Notes: generated by a model from the letters alone, not told the origin. A stretch of DNA of 64,000 nucleotides from G963674685 sp963674685 (GCA_963674685.2 CAXXWT010000007.1:62001-126000), one strand, 5' to 3'. Shown: positions 1-9,275, counted from the stretch's first letter. Numbers and translations are program-made.

Positions 1-527
1 CTCATTTCCACGGCGAGTTCTTTCTGCTGCTTGTATTCCATGGCCAGGCGTTCGATTTCCGCCTTTTGCTTGACGAGTTCCTCGTTCGCTTGCTTGAGTT
101 CGCGGTTTTTGACGATCAATTCCTGCGTCAGTTTTTTATTGCGCTCCTGCAAATCGAAACGGCGCAATTCCGTCGCAACAATGACGCGCAGTTCCGACGG
201 ATCGTAAGGCTTGCTGATGTAGCGATGAACTTCGCCCTTGTTGATGGCGTCCACGGCGACTTTCATGTCCGCGTAACCGGTAATCAAAATCCGAATAATC
301 TGCTCGTATTGGGCCTTGCAGACTTCAAGAAGCTCCGTTCCCGAAAGTCCCGGCATCCTCTGGTCGGAGATGACCATATGGATTTCCTCGTTGCGCAAAA
401 CGCCCAGAGCTTCCTCGCCGGACATGGCTTTGAAAATGAGATTGCCGCGGCGAAGCGTCGACGCCAGCAAATCGAGATTTTCCTCTTCATCGTCCACGAT
501 TAGGATACGATGTTTTTCATCCTGCAT
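1..527 (-). CDS. Response regulator, receiver domain plus coiled coil (3' end cut by window edge)
   Basis: Reading the minus strand from an ATG at 527 gives a CheY-type receiver domain. The acidic pair lies in RILIVDDEEE, the phospho-acceptor Asp in MVISDQRMPGLSG, the switch Thr in RILITGYAD and the conserved Lys in YISKPYDPSE. After about residue 120 comes a charged helical stretch (NRELKQANEELVKQKAEIER), likely a coiled coil leading to an output or dimerisation domain beyond the window. An alternative TTG start at 539 sits just behind GGAGG and may be the true start. The frame runs off position 1 without a stop. It should act in the cytoplasm as the output half of a two-component pair, but the partner and output are not visible. 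Confidence 0.85.
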   Translation of the reverse strand, partial: MQDEKHRILIVDDEEENLDLLASTLRRGNLIFKAMSGEEALGVLRNEEIHMVISDQRMPGLSGTELLEVCKAQYEQIIRILITGYADMKVAVDAINKGEVHRYISKPYDPSELRVIVATELRRFDLQERNKKLTQELIVKNRELKQANEELVKQKAEIERLAMEYKQQKELAVEM

Positions 528-654
528 CTTCTGGACCAAATTTTCCTCCGCCGCATCAGCGGCTCAATCACTTCCAACATCGCCGTTTTTTTACGACGAT
601 CTTTCGCGCGGTATCTGTAGGACGACCGGTCATTTCGCCCTTACTTTAGCCACT

Positions 655-1914
655 TTAGAGATATTTTACAAAGATTTCCACAACATACATGTGACTTTTA
701 TCCTTGGAAAAAGCCACCCCTATTCCGCCCTTGTCCACGTGGGAATCGACGATATTCATCCGATGCGCCGGCGATCCCATAAACCCTTCGTGAACATCCT
801 CCGCGCTCTGGTTGACGGCCACGTTTTCCGTGATCCTCGCGAATCTCAATCCTTGAGCCTTGGCTCTTGTCGCCACGTCCCCGGATGCGGCCGAAATATG
901 AGAGACCTTGCCTGTTTTGAGCATTTCTTCCGCGTATTTCTGCGCAACCTGCGTCGCCTTCGCGTCGTATTTGACTTTTTTCAGACCGACCTTTTCCCGC
1001 TCCATATTGACAAGCTCGAAAATCCGCTTGCGAGCCTCGGAAATCGTATTGACCGCAACGCGATCGAGCGTCTCGGTTTCTTCTCCCGAGTCTTCGCCCT
1101 CGACCCGGACCGTAAACAAAGCGGCCACCTCGGGACCTTCCAGGCCGTCGAGCATCATTTCAACGATGTTGGAGCCGGATTCGCTAAAGGAAATGACCTG
1201 ACTGAAAGAACCGTCGCCGGATAAATACGGAGAAACGCTTTGGGCGCCGTTTCTTCCCTGCACGTAAACGGTCAGTTGATTGCCGGGAAGAGTCACGTAA
1301 CCCGTCAGTTTATAATCTCTATGGGGAAACACCGCGCGGGGAAAAGGTTCGAGTTCTATCGCTTTTCGCGTCATGAGTATCGAGACGATATAGGACGGCG
1401 GAAGCCAGGTTCTGGCGACGCCGATCCCGTAATTTGTGAAGCGCTTGGTTTTGATCTCGTTTCCGATGGCGTCAAGGATTGCTCCGCGGGTTTGCTCCAG
1501 TTTTCCCACATGCAAAAACAAGGTTTGGTAGGCGCTTTCCGTCACCCCCATCTCGTCCAGATAGTTCTTGATCGTGACGCTTTCGATCTTATCGATCAAT
1601 TCCACGCCTTCCGCCTTGAAATACAGGGATATATTCCGGGCGGCGGCCCTCAGAGCCGGATCGACGTAGACGTCGTCCGAAACCCCCAGATCGCTCAACA
1701 GGCTTTCCATCAGGGATTCCATCTTCTTTTCCGGCTTGTTGACCTTATACGCGCCCGGATCCTCGTCGTACCGCGCCGGCCCCGGAACGGATTCATACTG
1801 TTTCAGGCAGGAAGGCATGGCCGCCAGGTAAAGGGATACGGCCGCCGCCGCAAGGAGCCCGTGGAAATGCGGCGTCACGAAACGAAAAACGATCCATAAT
1901 CGACATCGGATCAA
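655..1914 (-). CDS. Secreted or lipoprotein CAP/SCP-domain protein
   Basis: The C-terminal 125 or so residues form a CAP (CRISP/antigen 5/PR-1, YkwD-like) domain. Visible marks are LVNMEREKVGLKK at its start, VSHISAASGD, ITENVA and EGFMGSPAHRMNI, the His and Glu-rich cavity motifs of the family. The middle, about 250 residues, is a predicted extracytoplasmic region I do not recognise. The N-terminus is hydrophobic (GLLAAAAVSLYLAAMPSC) and reads as a signal peptide with a poor lipobox. The start is uncertain: TTG at 1914 and GTG at 1878 are both in frame. The open frame continues upstream to 2307 only because it runs antisense to rlmN. Bacterial CAP proteins are secreted and mostly of unknown biochemical role. 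Confidence 0.75.
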   Translation of the reverse strand: MIRCRLWIVFRFVTPHFHGLLAAAAVSLYLAAMPSCLKQYESVPGPARYDEDPGAYKVNKPEKKMESLMESLLSDLGVSDDVYVDPALRAAARNISLYFKAEGVELIDKIESVTIKNYLDEMGVTESAYQTLFLHVGKLEQTRGAILDAIGNEIKTKRFTNYGIGVARTWLPPSYIVSILMTRKAIELEPFPRAVFPHRDYKLTGYVTLPGNQLTVYVQGRNGAQSVSPYLSGDGSFSQVISFSESGSNIVEMMLDGLEGPEVAALFTVRVEGEDSGEETETLDRVAVNTISEARKRIFELVNMEREKVGLKKVKYDAKATQVAQKYAEEMLKTGKVSHISAASGDVATRAKAQGLRFARITENVAVNQSAEDVHEGFMGSPAHRMNIVDSHVDKGGIGVAFSKDKSHMYVVEIFVKYL

Positions 1915-2118
1915 AGCGACTTGACAGCCCGGAGATTCTCCTTTTGGCAAAATCACTCCCTTGTTATTTCCCGTTAAATTGTTTTGAGTATATATCGGTT
2001 CGCCGGTGAATATTATTAAGGGGAAATGCGGCGGAAAAAAAGCCCGGAACGCATAAATTTTGAAAAAAATATCCGCCGCCATAACCAAAACACCGTATTT
2101 GATGAAAAAAAAGGACTC

Positions 2119-3165
2119 ATGAGCGAAAAAATCGCCATAAAAAACCTCACCCGCGACAATTTGCGCAAATCCATGGAAGAAATGGGCGAAAGGGCTTTTC
2201 GGGCCGACCAGATTTTTCGATGGCTGTACAAGCGCGACGCCGCGACTTTCGAAGAAATGACGGACCTCAATGAACCATTGCGCCAAAAGCTGGATTCGGG
2301 CTTTCAAATCCGACGCGCAAAGCTCGCGGCCCGCATGGACTCCGAAGACGGGACCGTCAAGATGCTGCTCGGCCTGCCCGACGGCGCGAATGTGGAAACG
2401 GTTCTCATTCCCGAAGGCCGTCGCACAACCGTTTGCGTCAGTTCACAGGTCGGGTGCAATCTGGGCTGCGCCATTTGCCGCACCGGGACCATGCGCTGCC
2501 GGCGCAATCTCGACACGTGGGAGATCCTGGAGCAGGCGCAAGCCGCATCCAGGCATAATCCCGACCATCCGGTCACCAACATCGTCTTTATGGGAATGGG
2601 CGAACCCCTGCTCAATTACGAGGCCGTCGTGGGCGCCTGCAGAATCCTTCTTGATGACCTGGGCATGAATTTTTCCCATCGTCGAATCACGGTTTCCACC
2701 GCGGGAATCATCCCTGCCTTGAAAAAACTCGGCCGGGACATCGAAGTCAGCCTGGCGGTTTCCCTGCACAGCGCCGACGACGCCGTGCGCTCCCGCCTGG
2801 CGCCCGTCAACAAAAAATATCCCTTGAAAGAGTTGATGGAAACCTGCCGAAATTTCCCCCTTTCCAACCGCCGGCGCATTACCTACGAATACACGATGCT
2901 CGAAGGCGTCAACGATTCCGACGAAGACGCGTACAAATTGCGCAAGCTGATGGCGCCGCTGAAAGCGCACGTCAACCTCATATATTTCAATCCCTGGCAA
3001 GGATGCGCATTCAAACCCACGCCGGAAAAGCGCGTCCGGGAATTTCAGCGCATCCTGCTGGACGCAAAAATCAACTGCGTGGTTCGAAAAAGCCGCGGCA
3101 GGGATATCCTCGCGGCCTGCGGGCAACTAAAAAGCCGTGACGAGCAGTCGCGAATTACCGATTGA
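2119..3165 (+). CDS. rlmN: 23S rRNA (adenine2503-C2)-methyltransferase RlmN
   Basis: A 348-residue radical SAM methyltransferase that methylates C2 of A2503 in 23S rRNA and, in characterised members, A37 of some tRNAs. The [4Fe-4S] motif is CNLGCAIC (CX3CX2C) in the family context SSQVGCNLGCAICRTGTM. The SAM-binding GMGEPLLNYE and the C-terminal acceptor Cys in RGRDILAACGQL are both present, so it should be active. The start at 2119 follows AAGGACTC; the open frame extends to 2026, but that part is low-complexity and lacks family similarity. It is transcribed divergently from the CAP-domain gene across about 200 bp. Length fits the family. Confidence 0.96.
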   Translation: MSEKIAIKNLTRDNLRKSMEEMGERAFRADQIFRWLYKRDAATFEEMTDLNEPLRQKLDSGFQIRRAKLAARMDSEDGTVKMLLGLPDGANVETVLIPEGRRTTVCVSSQVGCNLGCAICRTGTMRCRRNLDTWEILEQAQAASRHNPDHPVTNIVFMGMGEPLLNYEAVVGACRILLDDLGMNFSHRRITVSTAGIIPALKKLGRDIEVSLAVSLHSADDAVRSRLAPVNKKYPLKELMETCRNFPLSNRRRITYEYTMLEGVNDSDEDAYKLRKLMAPLKAHVNLIYFNPWQGCAFKPTPEKRVREFQRILLDAKINCVVRKSRGRDILAACGQLKSRDEQSRITD

Positions 3166-3277
3166 CGCAAGCGAAACTCAAAGTAAAATAATTCCCCTTT
3201 GAAATCGTCATTGAATCCACTACAATGCCCCGGACGCAACTGCTCACTTAATAAAAAATCAAGGCGGGAAATTCAGC

Positions 3278-4114
3278 ATGAAAGCCGATATTCGGATTAT
3301 TCTGATCACGGCCGTTATTGCCGTCGGGATTTCCATTCACCCGGCTCTGGCCGGCTCCTTGTTCGAGGCCGTAAAGTCAGGTGATATCGCGAAACTCGAA
3401 AAGAGCCTTCAGGCCGGGGAAAACATCAACCAAAAAGGGTCCGAGGGAAATACAGCCCTGCACATGGCCGTCAGAGGCGATCATGATAAAATCGTCCAGT
3501 TCCTGATTGCCGGCGGCGCCGACGTCAAGGCGCTCAACGATTACCGGGCCACGCCGCTGCACGATGCGGCGCACCACGGGAAAGTGCAGTTCATGGACTT
3601 GCTGATCAGCAAGGGCGCCGACATCAACGCGCAAAACAACGTGGGCGAAACGCCGCTTTATAACGCCGCTTCCAACGGCAAACTCCCGGCCGTTCGCGCC
3701 TTGCTGGGAAAAGGGGCGAAGGTCGGCGCCGCCACGAGCGACGGCGAGACGCCGCTTCATGCCGCGGCCGTGGATGGCGAAGGGCGCATCGTCGCCGAAC
3801 TCGTCAAACACGGCGCCGACGTCAACGCCGCGGACCGGTGGGCGTCGCGGCCGATCCACGCCGCTTCGGCCCATGAGGAAACCATGCTCTTTCTCATCGG
3901 CAGCGGCGCGGATATCAACGCCGCGGAATCCGAGGGCAACACTCCGCTTCACCTGGCCGCCGCGAAAGGATATATCAAGGCCGTCAGAGTCCTGGTGAAA
4001 AGAGGCGCGGACGCGAATTTAAAAAATATGGCCGGGAAAACGCCCCTGAATCTGGCTTTGGACAACAAGCAGGAAAAAGCCGCCGCCTACCTGCGCAAAC
4101 ACGGCGCGAAATAA
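3278..4114 (+). CDS. Exported ankyrin-repeat protein
   Basis: A 278-residue protein with a clear signal peptide ending near ALAG (residues 1-25), then ankyrin repeats to the C-terminus. Units show the TPLHxAA and G-A-D-V/I-N pattern: GNTALHMAVRGDHDKIV, ATPLHDAAHHGKVQFM, ETPLYNAASNGKLP, ETPLHAAAVDGEG, RPIHAASAHEET, NTPLHLAAAKGYI and KTPLNLALDNKQE. That is about seven full repeats plus a degenerate N-terminal one. One repeat (RPIHAASAHEETMLFL) is shortened by a few residues. Ankyrin arrays bind protein partners, and the signal peptide puts this one in the periplasm or outside. No catalytic domain is fused, so the partner cannot be named. Confidence 0.9.
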   Translation: MKADIRIILITAVIAVGISIHPALAGSLFEAVKSGDIAKLEKSLQAGENINQKGSEGNTALHMAVRGDHDKIVQFLIAGGADVKALNDYRATPLHDAAHHGKVQFMDLLISKGADINAQNNVGETPLYNAASNGKLPAVRALLGKGAKVGAATSDGETPLHAAAVDGEGRIVAELVKHGADVNAADRWASRPIHAASAHEETMLFLIGSGADINAAESEGNTPLHLAAAKGYIKAVRVLVKRGADANLKNMAGKTPLNLALDNKQEKAAAYLRKHGAK

Positions 4115-4171
4115 CTTGCCCCGCCTGCCGCAAAGGGGTGGGCATACCTGATCGAAAAGACTCGCAGCAAT

Positions 4172-4197
4172 GCAAATTTTTTGCGCTTTTTTATTAG
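4172..4197 (+). terminator. Possible weak terminator after the ankyrin gene
   Basis: A short GCAAA/TTTGC hairpin with a T-only loop is followed by GC and a run of six T. The stem is weak, so the call rests mainly on the T tract and on its position 60 nt after the ankyrin stop codon. Confidence 0.35.
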
Positions 4198-4312
4198 TTT
4201 TTCCCACCGGGTCATTTAGCCGCCGGCGCGAAAAACTATATCTTTAAATCTTGCGTGGCCAATGGTAGGATGCCGCCGGTTTTGATATTCACTTTTGAAT
4301 TTTAGGCAAACC

Positions 4313-5461
4313 ATGCCCCAGGACACCTTTGAAATTTTCCGCCTTCTGGTCGTCAAGACCGGCGTCTCTCAATTATACTGGGGCAATGTCCTGATGATGG
4401 CCGTCGGCGGTGTTTTTATTTATCTGGCTATCGCCAGGCATTATGAACCCTACGAACTGCTGCCCATCGGCCTCGGGGCGATTTTGGTCAATCTGCCCGG
4501 ACATCAGGTCGGAATCATGTCGCCGGAGATGCAGGCCTCGGGCGTTTTGGGATTGATCTCCCATTACACCCTGTTTCACAACAATATTTTCCCGCCCCTG
4601 ATTTTCCTTTGCCTGGGAGCTATGACGGATTTCGGGCCGCTGCTGGCCAATCCGCGCCTGATCCTGCTGGGCGCCGCGGCGCAGCTCGGCGTGTTCGTGG
4701 CGTTTTTCGGCGCCCTGGCCCTGGGCTTCGATTTGAAGGAGGCGGCGTCCATCGGGATCATCGGCGGGGCGGACGGCCCGACAACCATCTATGCCAGCGC
4801 CAAAATGGCGCCGCACCTTTTAGGCGTCACGGCGGTGACGGCGTATTCCTACATGGGCCTCGTTCCGGTCATCCAGCCGCCCATAATGCGCCTTCTCACG
4901 ACGCAAAAAGAACGCAAGATAAAGATGGAACAACTGCGCCCCGTTCCCAAACTCGCGCGCATCATGCTTCCCATCGTCATGATGATCGTGATTATCCTTC
5001 TTATCCCCATGAGCGCGCCTTTGGTCAGCATGTTCATGATCGGAAACATCTTCAGGGAATCCGGCGTGGTGGAACGCCTGACAAAATCCGCGCAAAACGA
5101 TCTTTTGAACATCATCACCATCTTTTTGATGCTGTGCATCGGCATGACGCTGGAAGCGGGAAAGGTTTTGAATCCCGGCACGCTCAAGATTCTGGCCCTG
5201 GGTCTCGTGGCGTTCTCCATGGGAACCGCGGGCGGGATTCTTTTCGCGAAATTCATGAACCTGTTTTCGAAAAACAAGATCAATCCCCTGGTGGGATCGG
5301 CGGGGGTTTCCGCCGTGCCCATGGCCGCCAGGCTGTCTCATGAGATGGCCCTCAAAGAGGATCCGACGAATTTCCTTCTCATGCACGCCATGGGACCGAA
5401 CGTGGCGGGGGTTATCGGATCGGCCATGGTCGCCGGTTATTTTTTGTCCATTTTGCTTTGA
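4313..5461 (+). CDS. Sodium-translocating decarboxylase beta subunit (OadB/GcdB/MmdB family)
   Basis: A 382-residue polytopic membrane protein of the biotin-dependent Na+-pumping decarboxylase beta family. These subunits decarboxylate carboxybiotin and couple this to Na+ export. The hallmark IIGGADGPTTIYASAKMAP, holding the Asp needed for Na+ transport in characterised OadB, is intact. The family segment PLVGSAGVSAVPMAARLSH and the closing MHAMGPNVAGVIGSA are present too. The start chosen is ATG 4313; an in-frame TTG at 4295 is possible. A gamma-like gene follows 37 nt downstream, but no carboxyltransferase (alpha) or biotin carrier gene lies nearby, so the substrate (oxaloacetate, methylmalonyl-CoA or glutaconyl-CoA) cannot be told. 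The alpha subunit must be encoded elsewhere if the pump is complete. Confidence 0.93.
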   Translation: MPQDTFEIFRLLVVKTGVSQLYWGNVLMMAVGGVFIYLAIARHYEPYELLPIGLGAILVNLPGHQVGIMSPEMQASGVLGLISHYTLFHNNIFPPLIFLCLGAMTDFGPLLANPRLILLGAAAQLGVFVAFFGALALGFDLKEAASIGIIGGADGPTTIYASAKMAPHLLGVTAVTAYSYMGLVPVIQPPIMRLLTTQKERKIKMEQLRPVPKLARIMLPIVMMIVIILLIPMSAPLVSMFMIGNIFRESGVVERLTKSAQNDLLNIITIFLMLCIGMTLEAGKVLNPGTLKILALGLVAFSMGTAGGILFAKFMNLFSKNKINPLVGSAGVSAVPMAARLSHEMALKEDPTNFLLMHAMGPNVAGVIGSAMVAGYFLSILL

Positions 5462-5498
5462 CGCCGCCTTTATTGGGCGTTTTGATTAGGATCGCCAA

Positions 5499-5774
5499 AT
5501 GGAAATTATCGCAAAGATTACCGCCGTCAACGGATGGACGCTTGCCGCCCTGGGATTCGTCAACGTCTTTTTTGTCCTGAGTCTTTTGCTTTGTCTCATT
5601 GCGCTTTTGATGAAATACACCTCCGACCGCGAGAAAAGGGCCGCGGACGCCGCCAGGCCGCCCTTGCCCGCGGGCATGAAAACTTTAAGCAATATGTCGT
5701 ATAATGAAGAAGATGAAGCTTCTTTGTCCGATGACTACAGAGAATTTCTCGCTTCGCTCAAATCCGGCAAATGA
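5499..5774 (+). CDS. Small membrane subunit, OadG-like gamma subunit of the Na+ pump
   Basis: A 91-residue protein with one membrane segment (TLAALGFVNVFFVLSLLLCL) and a charged cytoplasmic tail. The layout matches OadG-type gamma subunits, which anchor the carboxyltransferase to the beta subunit. Sequence similarity in this family is weak and the assignment leans on position directly after the beta subunit. The usual Pro/Ala linker is short (AARPPLPAG), and the tail ends without the His-rich Zn2+ motif of Klebsiella OadG. It is probably co-transcribed with the beta gene. Confidence 0.65.
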   Translation: MEIIAKITAVNGWTLAALGFVNVFFVLSLLLCLIALLMKYTSDREKRAADAARPPLPAGMKTLSNMSYNEEDEASLSDDYREFLASLKSGK

Positions 5775-5777
5775 TAA

Positions 5778-5808
5778 TAGTGGCTAGTGGCTAGTGGCTA
5801 GTGGTTAG
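5778..5808. repeat. Heptanucleotide tandem repeat (TAGTGGC)
   Basis: Four head-to-tail heptamers, three TAGTGGC and one TAGTGGT, sit 3 nt after the gamma-like gene stop codon. A related array in reverse-complement orientation lies at 63573-63607 and a different heptamer array at 20292-20326. Confidence 0.85.
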
Positions 5809-6002
5809 CCTCTTACGTCACTGAAGTTAGAATATCCTTCTCAAAAAGGATTTAGGGTCTGACTTGAAAAAATCCGCGAATTTATTTCGCGGACAATGCG
5901 AAACGCACTGAAATTCAAACATTTTTTGCTGGGAAAATCCGCAAACTTCTCTGTCAAACAACGCAACAACGCATAACTTTTTGAAATTTCAAATATCTTT
6001 GG
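5809..6002. other. Intergenic stretch between convergent genes
   Basis: An AT-rich stretch between two convergent genes. Apart from the heptamer array just before it I see no gene, no strong terminator and no structured element. Confidence 0.6.
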
Positions 6003-7418
6003 TTAGTATCTCAGATAATGCCATACCAGGCGGGCGAAGGTCTTTTTCGGTATGGAAACGCGATAGATTTTCAAAATTTTGAAAGCGCCCTCATACAGCC
6101 TGGAAAGCAGTCGGTAAACGCTCCCTGCGGGGATTTTCAAAATCAGCCGAAGGAGGCCGGCGGGAAGGGGATGCGCCGCGACGATCGGGAACAGATACAG
6201 CAGGCGCAGCCTTTGATCGGCGCCGGGCAATTTTAAAATGCTTTTGCCCTTGAAATTGCTCGGCACTTCGTCGGGATTGCCGGAAAAGATTCCCGCATCG
6301 ACGGCCGAATCCCCGAGGACGGTTCCGGGATAAGGTTGAAACATCAGCGCCTCGGCGAAATCGGGCCGCAGTTCAAGGTTCATCCGCCATGTTTCAAGGT
6401 CGTCTTCCAGGCTTGTATCCGGGATGCCGAGCATGTTGAAGGTCGTGAAAACAACTTTATTGGCCCGCAGGATCGCCGCGGATTTTTTGAGTTGCGCGTC
6501 CGTGACGCCTTTGCACAAAACGCGATTGCGAACGGACTCGGAGCCGGACTCCAGCCCCATGCCCGCGTAAGCCAGTCCCGCCTCCGCCAGATCCCTGACG
6601 AGGTTTTCCGTCATCAGGTCCGCGCGCAGATTCACGTAAAAAGGCAGGCCGATTTCCTTTTTGTACAAAGCGCAGAACTCCGACGCCCAACTCGCGTCAA
6701 TGCCGAAAGTGTCGTCGAAAATATAGGCGAAGGAAAACGGACGTTCGTTAAGGCGCTGGCTGATTTCCGAGACGAATTTTTTCGGATCGCGCGTGCGGTG
6801 GATATTCTGACCCTTATAAATTTTCCTGTACGCCGGGTTATAGCAAAAAGCGCAGGAATACGGGCAGCCCCGCGACGCCATGAAAATTTTTACGGGGAAA
6901 TTTCGGCAATAGGATATGTGATCGCAAAGCGACCAGTCCGGCGGGCCGATTTCATCCAGGTTTTTTTGTAAAGGACGGACGTCGTTATGCACGGCGCAGC
7001 CGGCGTCTTGAAAGCTCCAGTTGGGGATGTCGCAATAATCCCGCCCGCCGTCCAGAGCTTCGACCAGGTCCGTTACCGCCTCTTCGCCTTCGCCCCGGCA
7101 TACGCCGTCGACGCCGGGAAGTTCGATCATCTCCGGGAAAAACGTGGCGTGAGGTCCGCCGAAAGCGGCGAAAAATTCGAATCGCCTTTTGAGTTTGTCA
7201 TTGACGCGGATGATGTCTTTGTGCTGGCCCGTGCAGGCGTAATATCCCACGAGGCCCGGTTTGATATCCTCAAAAGCGGCGCAAACCTTGTCGGGAAAGG
7301 AGCCGTCGGCCAGGAAGGTTTCGTGACCGGCTTTTTTCAGTTGCGCCGAAAGATATTCCAGGCCCAGCGGCTGAAAATTTCTGGCTTTGAGAAGCTGCGC
7401 GACGAAAAGGACTTTCAT
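6003..7418 (-). CDS. B12-binding-domain radical SAM protein
   Basis: A 471-residue protein with the two-domain layout of B12-dependent radical SAM enzymes (BchE/P-methylase type). An N-terminal Rossmann-like B12-binding region (GLEYLSAQLKKAGHE, then GGPHATFFPE) is followed by the radical SAM core with MASRGCPYSCAFCYNP (CX3CX2C). GMGLESGSESVRNRVL and FNMLGIPDTSLEDDLET are typical of the TIM barrel. The B12-binding His motif DxHxxG is not evident, as in many family members. The C-terminal 100 residues are hydrophobic and basic, perhaps a membrane-associated helix bundle. The start at 7418 is the first ATG giving the family N-terminus MKVLFVAQL. The substrate is unknown; lipid or natural-product modification is common in the family. 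Confidence 0.85.
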   Translation of the reverse strand: MKVLFVAQLLKARNFQPLGLEYLSAQLKKAGHETFLADGSFPDKVCAAFEDIKPGLVGYYACTGQHKDIIRVNDKLKRRFEFFAAFGGPHATFFPEMIELPGVDGVCRGEGEEAVTDLVEALDGGRDYCDIPNWSFQDAGCAVHNDVRPLQKNLDEIGPPDWSLCDHISYCRNFPVKIFMASRGCPYSCAFCYNPAYRKIYKGQNIHRTRDPKKFVSEISQRLNERPFSFAYIFDDTFGIDASWASEFCALYKKEIGLPFYVNLRADLMTENLVRDLAEAGLAYAGMGLESGSESVRNRVLCKGVTDAQLKKSAAILRANKVVFTTFNMLGIPDTSLEDDLETWRMNLELRPDFAEALMFQPYPGTVLGDSAVDAGIFSGNPDEVPSNFKGKSILKLPGADQRLRLLYLFPIVAAHPLPAGLLRLILKIPAGSVYRLLSRLYEGAFKILKIYRVSIPKKTFARLVWHYLRY

Positions 7419-7446
7419 GAAATTCGAGCGATCCTTAAGGATAATA

Positions 7447-7475
7447 AAAGGGCGGCCCATCGCGGCCACCCTTTT
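7447..7475 (-). terminator. Rho-independent terminator of the acyl-CoA synthetase gene
   Basis: An inverted repeat (AAAGGG, then GGCC, mirrored by GGCC and CCCTTT) is followed on the minus strand by TTTTATTATT. It lies 64 nt after the stop of the 7539-9275 gene. It also has a T tract on the plus strand, so it could work in both directions. Confidence 0.7.
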
Positions 7476-7538
7476 TCTTTGCACAATTTATCGGCTCTGC
7501 ATAGATCGGTTTTTCATCCAGCCGCGCCGCAATCGCCG

Positions 7539-9275
7539 TCAGCTGTCCCAGCCGCCCTGCTTGCGCAGAGTTTCCACCGCGCCTTTGGCTTGCTGTTTGA
7601 TCATCACGTAGTCGGTTTTGGCCACGCGATTCAAGGGGAAAGCTCCCGCGTCCAGGATCACGTAATGGGACGGGCGCATATAACCGGCGATGCCCTTGGC
7701 GTGGGCCTGCAGTTCATCCACCGTCAGCTCGACGCCTTCCTTTTTTTCCACGAACAGAACCACGCCCTCCGTGAAAACCTCGTGGGGAACGCCCACCGCG
7801 GCGGCGGCGCTGACTTTTTCCTTGAGGTCCATGAAGTGATTCTCAATCTGCGCGGGATGCACCTGATATCCCTTGGGCTTGATGACCAGCTTGGAGCGTC
7901 CGGAAAACTGCAATCCTTTTTCGGACTTGTATCCCAGGTCGCCGGTATAGCAGACGCCGTCCGTGGACACGGTTTTCCTGTAGGCTTCCTCGTTGTTCAC
8001 GTAGTCGATGAAAACCTGCGGGCCGGCAAAACAGATTTCGCCGGGTTCGCCGTCGGGAAGCTCCTCGCCGGCGGTTCCGTCTTCATTCATGGGCTTGCGT
8101 ATGGTCAGGGGCGTGACCGGCATGTCATAACCCACGCTGGCCAGAATATCGTCCACGGTTCCGTCCAGGGGCGAGTATGTCACGAAGCCGGCCATTTCCG
8201 ATAATCCCAGGCCGGTTCCGAATTTCGGGCACATGGCCGCCAGGTTTTCCAGAAACTGCCGGGACACCTGCTGCCCGCCGTAAAGGGCGAAGCGCAAAGA
8301 GGAAAGATCATATTCCTTGTAGTTCGGCAGACGCCATTCCATGGCGAAGAGCGCCGGGATCTGTCCGAAGGCGTCGACGTCAAATTCCTGAATCGCCTTG
8401 AGCGACTTGGCGGGATCGAAGATGTACAGCACGACGACGGTGGCGCCGTGGAAGAAAGGCGTCATCAATTGCTCGGCCTGCCCCCCCACGTGGGACGGCG
8501 GCAGGTTCACGAGCATCCTGGTGTTTTCGTGCATGTCGAAGCCGGCGGCCAGGCACATGTTCTGGCATGTGATATTGCGGTGCGATAAAAGCGCCGGCTT
8601 GGGAAATCCCGTGGAGCCCGTCGTGTAGATCACCTGCGCTCCGTCGGTTTCCTTCACGGCGCTCGTGGCCGCCAGGTATTCTTTGAACTCCGGCGATTTT
8701 TCCGGTTCGGAAAGAATCAGCTTCGCCTCGGCGGCGGCTTCCTGGAAAAGAATCGGGGCGCTCACGGCGCCTTGAAGGCATTGCTCCGGCGGCGCGAACT
8801 GGATGAAATGCTCGATGTACGGGCAGTTGTCCATGACCGCCTGGCCCAGAGGATTGAAGTCCGCCACGGGCGTTTTGCCCAAAAAGGCGAATCCCCTGGC
8901 CTTGACGATCTCCAGTGAACGAATGACTTCCGGTCCCTTGAGGCGCAGATCCAGGGGTGTGTGAATGACGCCGATCTTGAAGCAGGCGTATTCCAGAAAG
9001 ATGTGCTCGACGAGAAAGGGCAGGGAGGTCGCCAGAAAATCGCCCTTGCGAAACCCCATGCGCAGCAGTTTCAAGGCCATGACCGTGGTGGCCTGATCGA
9101 ACTCGGCGTAGGTGTATTTCTTTCCCGTCTCCGCGTCGATAATGGCGACCTTATCGGGCTTTTCCTTCGCCCATTTCGCAATGATGCCGTGAAGCAGGCG
9201 CCTGTCGCCGTAATCCTTTTCAAAGTGTTCCAGTGTGCATTGAGGAACGCCGTTGCGGTAACTCAACTCAGTCAT
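7539..9275 (-). CDS. AMP-forming acyl-CoA synthetase/ligase-like protein
   Basis: A 578-residue ANL-superfamily adenylating enzyme, expected to activate a carboxylic acid with ATP and pass it to CoA. The P-loop motif reads IYTTGSTGFPKPALLSHRN, a variant of the usual YTSGTTGxPK. GLGLSEMAGF takes the place of the A4/A5 region and VCYTGDLGYKSEKGLQFSGR is the A7/A8 hinge. The catalytic Lys is probably the one in NRVAKTDYVM near the C-terminus. The start at 9275 follows GGGGAG. The altered P-loop and the Glu in SEMAG suggest a branch of unknown substrate, such as a long-chain or aryl acid. It is followed on the same strand by the radical SAM gene, but a terminator separates them. Confidence 0.88.
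   Translation of the reverse strand: MTELSYRNGVPQCTLEHFEKDYGDRRLLHGIIAKWAKEKPDKVAIIDAETGKKYTYAEFDQATTVMALKLLRMGFRKGDFLATSLPFLVEHIFLEYACFKIGVIHTPLDLRLKGPEVIRSLEIVKARGFAFLGKTPVADFNPLGQAVMDNCPYIEHFIQFAPPEQCLQGAVSAPILFQEAAAEAKLILSEPEKSPEFKEYLAATSAVKETDGAQVIYTTGSTGFPKPALLSHRNITCQNMCLAAGFDMHENTRMLVNLPPSHVGGQAEQLMTPFFHGATVVVLYIFDPAKSLKAIQEFDVDAFGQIPALFAMEWRLPNYKEYDLSSLRFALYGGQQVSRQFLENLAAMCPKFGTGLGLSEMAGFVTYSPLDGTVDDILASVGYDMPVTPLTIRKPMNEDGTAGEELPDGEPGEICFAGPQVFIDYVNNEEAYRKTVSTDGVCYTGDLGYKSEKGLQFSGRSKLVIKPKGYQVHPAQIENHFMDLKEKVSAAAAVGVPHEVFTEGVVLFVEKKEGVELTVDELQAHAKGIAGYMRPSHYVILDAGAFPLNRVAKTDYVMIKQQAKGAVETLRKQGGWDS

Noticed and set aside
1915..2307. Extension of the CAP-domain protein frame upstream to 2307
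   Set aside because: The extra residues lie antisense to rlmN and show no signal peptide or domain; a TTG or GTG at 1914/1878 gives a sensible signal sequence.
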